From Mycobacterium sp. OTB74 (lineage in GTDB: Bacteria; Actinomycetota; Actinomycetes; Mycobacteriales; Mycobacteriaceae), in contig NZ_JARXVD010000001.1 in the NCBI RefSeq assembly GCF_029892685.1, positions 558,001 through 622,000 of the forward strand: a stretch of DNA of 64,000 nt. The letters are read 5' to 3'. The notes beneath the pieces were generated by a model. It did not search any database, was not told the origin of the DNA, and saw nothing but the letters and a program-made list of their open reading frames with translations. The position numbers and the translations under genes are program-made. Numbering within the stretch: the stretch's first letter is position 1; the number at the start of each line of letters is the position of its first letter. Shown piece after piece: positions 62,047 to 64,000 of this stretch.

Positions 62047-63735
62047 ATGCCGGTTGGCGCGGTAGCCGCACCCCGTCCGCCGTACGTGCTGGATGGGGCC
62101 GCGCTGCGTGACTGGGCTCACAGCGGGGTGACCCAGCTGATTGCCCACACCGACGAGATCAACCGGCTCAACGTCTACCCGGTCGCCGATTCGGACACCG
62201 GCACCAACATGTTGTTCACCATGCGCGCCGCCGCTACCGGCGCTGATGAGGCCCTCTCCACGGCGGGCAACGACGTGGTCGCAGTTGCCGCCGGGTTGTC
62301 GGCTGCCGCGCTGACCGGGGCGCGTGGCAACTCGGGCGTCATCTTGTCCCAGATTCTGCGCGGCCTGGCTGACGTCACCGCCCAAGCCGGGCAGCAGCGC
62401 CACCACTTCAGCGAGATCGACGCCGCGGTCTTCGCCGCAGCCCTGCGGCATGCCATTGCCCTTGCCGTCGCGTCGGTGGGCGAGACGGTCCCGGGCACCA
62501 TCGTCTCGGTGCTTCAGGCCGCGGCGACCGCGGCCGAAGGGTGCGTCGCAACCGGTGACCTCGCGGAGGCGGTGGCCGCTGCCGCCGATGCCGCAGCTAC
62601 CGCTCTGGACCGCACCCCCCAACAACTTGATGTGCTGGCCGAAGCCGGCGTGGTTGACGCGGGCGGCCGGGGACTGTTGGTGCTGCTGGATGCCATGACC
62701 GCGACCATCACCGGCCAGAGCTCGGAGCGCCGCCCCTACCGGCCGGCCCCTGCGGTTGCCCCGTTGGAGCCCGAGCACGCCCACGCACACGGTGAATTTT
62801 CCGGAGCCACACCGCAATTCGAGGTGATGTACCTGTTGGCCGATTGTCGACCCGAAGGTGTCGAGGTGCTGCGTGCACGGCTGGAACTGCTCGGAGATTC
62901 GGTGGCCATCGCCGCCTCCGGTGAGGCCGACGCGGATATCAGGTACCGCGTCCATGTCCACTCAGACGATGCCGGTGCCGCCATCGAGGCCGCGCTGGAC
63001 CTGGGCACTCTCAGCCGCGTCCAGGTGACCGCATTGATCGGCGCGGTCGGCGCTCGACAGGCCGGTGGCTGGAGCCGCGACCGTGCCGTGCTTGCCGTGG
63101 TCGACGGTGACGGGGCTGACGAATTATTCAGTGCCGAAGGCGCTTTCGTACTCCGGCCGGGTGCTGACCCGATCAGTGCTCAGCAGTTCCTGGCCGCTCT
63201 GGTCGGCACCGATGCTGCGCAGATCATGGTGCTGCCCAACGGTTATCTGGCCGCCGAAGAACTCGTGGCCGGTTGCACCACCGCGATCGGTTGGGGCATG
63301 GACGTGGTGCCGGTGCCCGCCGGATCCATGGTGCAGGGGTTGGCGGCGCTGGCTGTGCATGACGCCGGCCGCCAGGCTGTCGACGACGGCTACACCATGG
63401 CGCGGGCCGCGGCCAGTGCCCGGCACGGCTCGGTGCGGATCGCTACCGAGGAGGCTCTGACCTGGGCCGGCTCGTGCCGGCCGGGCGACGGGCTGGGCAT
63501 CACCGGCGATGAGGTGCTGATCGTCGGGCACGATCTGGTCGGCGCGGCCACCGGACTGATCGACCTGCTGTTGTCCTCCGGCGGTGAGCTGGTGACGGTA
63601 CTGACCGGGGCCGGCGTCGACGCGGAAATTGGGGTCGCACTGGCCGAACACGTCCGTCGTAAGCATCTGGCCGCGGAACTGGTCACGTACCACACCGGTC
63701 ATCGCGGTGATGCGTTGCTGATCGGTGTGGAGTAA
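62047..63735 (+). CDS. DAK2/FakA-type kinase-like protein
   Basis: The 562-residue product has an N-terminal DAK2 domain with VYPVADSDTGTNMLFTM, GARGNSGVILSQILRG, VGETVPGTIVSV and VDAGGRGLLVLLD (phosphate and metal site), a middle helical region and a C-terminal domain of the DegV/FakA-associated kind with VEVMYLL-type, VHVHSDD and ITGDEVLIVGHDL. FakA phosphorylates fatty acids with FakB; no FakB gene is here. ATG 62047 has GGAGG upstream. In M. tuberculosis I recall two shorter neighbouring genes at this position (Rv2975c and Rv2974c), so this may be the intact form. Stop overlaps recG by one base (TAATG). Confidence 0.85.
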   Translation: MPVGAVAAPRPPYVLDGAALRDWAHSGVTQLIAHTDEINRLNVYPVADSDTGTNMLFTMRAAATGADEALSTAGNDVVAVAAGLSAAALTGARGNSGVILSQILRGLADVTAQAGQQRHHFSEIDAAVFAAALRHAIALAVASVGETVPGTIVSVLQAAATAAEGCVATGDLAEAVAAAADAAATALDRTPQQLDVLAEAGVVDAGGRGLLVLLDAMTATITGQSSERRPYRPAPAVAPLEPEHAHAHGEFSGATPQFEVMYLLADCRPEGVEVLRARLELLGDSVAIAASGEADADIRYRVHVHSDDAGAAIEAALDLGTLSRVQVTALIGAVGARQAGGWSRDRAVLAVVDGDGADELFSAEGAFVLRPGADPISAQQFLAALVGTDAAQIMVLPNGYLAAEELVAGCTTAIGWGMDVVPVPAGSMVQGLAALAVHDAGRQAVDDGYTMARAAASARHGSVRIATEEALTWAGSCRPGDGLGITGDEVLIVGHDLVGAATGLIDLLLSSGGELVTVLTGAGVDAEIGVALAEHVRRKHLAAELVTYHTGHRGDALLIGVE

Positions 63736-64000
63736 TGGCGCGCCTCGGCGACCGCCTCGATTTCGTTCTGGGTAAGAAGACTGCCGACAAACTCGAGGAA
63801 CATTTCGGCCTGCGCACCGTCAACGACCTGTTGCGGCACTACCCGCGCAAATACAGCGACAGCATGTCTGTGCGTAACCAGGGTGACGTGCTCGACGTCG
63901 AAGAGGGCGAACATGTCACGTTCATCGACTCGGTCTCCGACGTCAAGGTCGGTGACATGAAGCCCGTTATGCGCAAAAACCGGCGGATTACGCCGAAGTG
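63735..64000 (+). CDS. recG: ATP-dependent DNA helicase RecG, 5-prime part
   Basis: ATG 63735 opens MARLGDRLDFVLG and continues through LEEHFGLRTVNDLLRHYPRKY and GEHVTFIDSV to the window edge (88 codons). DLLRHYPR and the following OB-fold start are the RecG wedge-domain N terminus, which binds branched DNA. The gene runs off the window. Its start shares a base with the DAK stop. Confidence 0.88.
   Translation, partial: MARLGDRLDFVLGKKTADKLEEHFGLRTVNDLLRHYPRKYSDSMSVRNQGDVLDVEEGEHVTFIDSVSDVKVGDMKPVMRKNRRITPK

Overview
The window is GC-rich, gene-dense chromosomal DNA of a mycobacterium, most likely a rapid-growing or environmental (Mycolicibacterium-like) species. Gene order follows the M. 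tuberculosis Rv3025c-to-Rv2973c stretch closely: iscS, mnmA, ligA, gatC/gatA/pfkA/gatB, lppZ, doxX-like, cfp6, ilvB/ilvN/ilvC, serA, leuB, gltX, two tRNA genes, leuC/leuD, hupB, mutT1, ppk1, fbiD, gpsA, ddlA, thiL, ung, recG. The Rv numbers are recalled family knowledge and were not searched. GTG starts, 1-4 base stop/start overlaps, a mycobacterial-type LexA box and a 13E12-type DUF222-HNH gene fit the same assignment.

Layout. 1-3500: end of an acyltransferase gene, iscS, mnmA and a MetE-like protein. 3500-9900 is an accessory stretch: an Asn/Gly-repeat surface protein, an internally deleted acyl-CoA ligase, an ABC1/UbiB-type kinase, a YceI-like protein, a broken TetR gene, an SOS-box 13E12 HNH gene and a YjbR-like protein. 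9900-16100: ligA, a small membrane protein, and a coupled five-gene operon (DUF4178, DUF2617, DUF4247, DUF350, membrane spermidine-synthase-like protein) that sits elsewhere in M. tuberculosis. 16100-25000: ACT protein, gatCA, pfkA, gatB, a polytopic membrane protein, lppZ, DoxX-like protein and cfp6. 25000-34700: branched-chain amino acid genes ilvBNC behind an attenuator-like leader, FAD and flavodoxin redox genes, serA and leuB. 34700-43900 is a second accessory stretch: a GYDRW-repeat anchored protein, a DUF3556 protein, a small PH-like protein, an MFS transporter, an orphan Hcp-like protein, an FAD oxidoreductase and an alpha/beta hydrolase. 43900-64000: FAH-family enzyme, gltX with tRNA-Gln and tRNA-Glu, IclR regulator with leuCD, hupB, mutT1, ppk1, fbiD, gpsA, a PLP enzyme, ddlA, DUF3515 protein, thiL, ung, a rhomboid-like protein, rpmB, a DAK/FakA-type protein and the start of recG.

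The genes combine into a few processes. ilvBNC, leuB and leuCD cover much of valine, isoleucine and leucine synthesis, with an apparent Leu-Val-Val-Ile leader peptide before ilvB and a dyad between the IclR gene and leuC. gltX, tRNA-Gln, tRNA-Glu and gatCAB supply the parts of the indirect Gln-tRNA route. ligA, ung, mutT1, recG and the SOS-box HNH gene concern DNA maintenance. The least explained loci are the GYDRW-repeat protein, the orphan Hcp with its neighbouring palindrome, the Asn/Gly-repeat protein that overlaps a deleted ligase, and the relocated spermidine-synthase operon.
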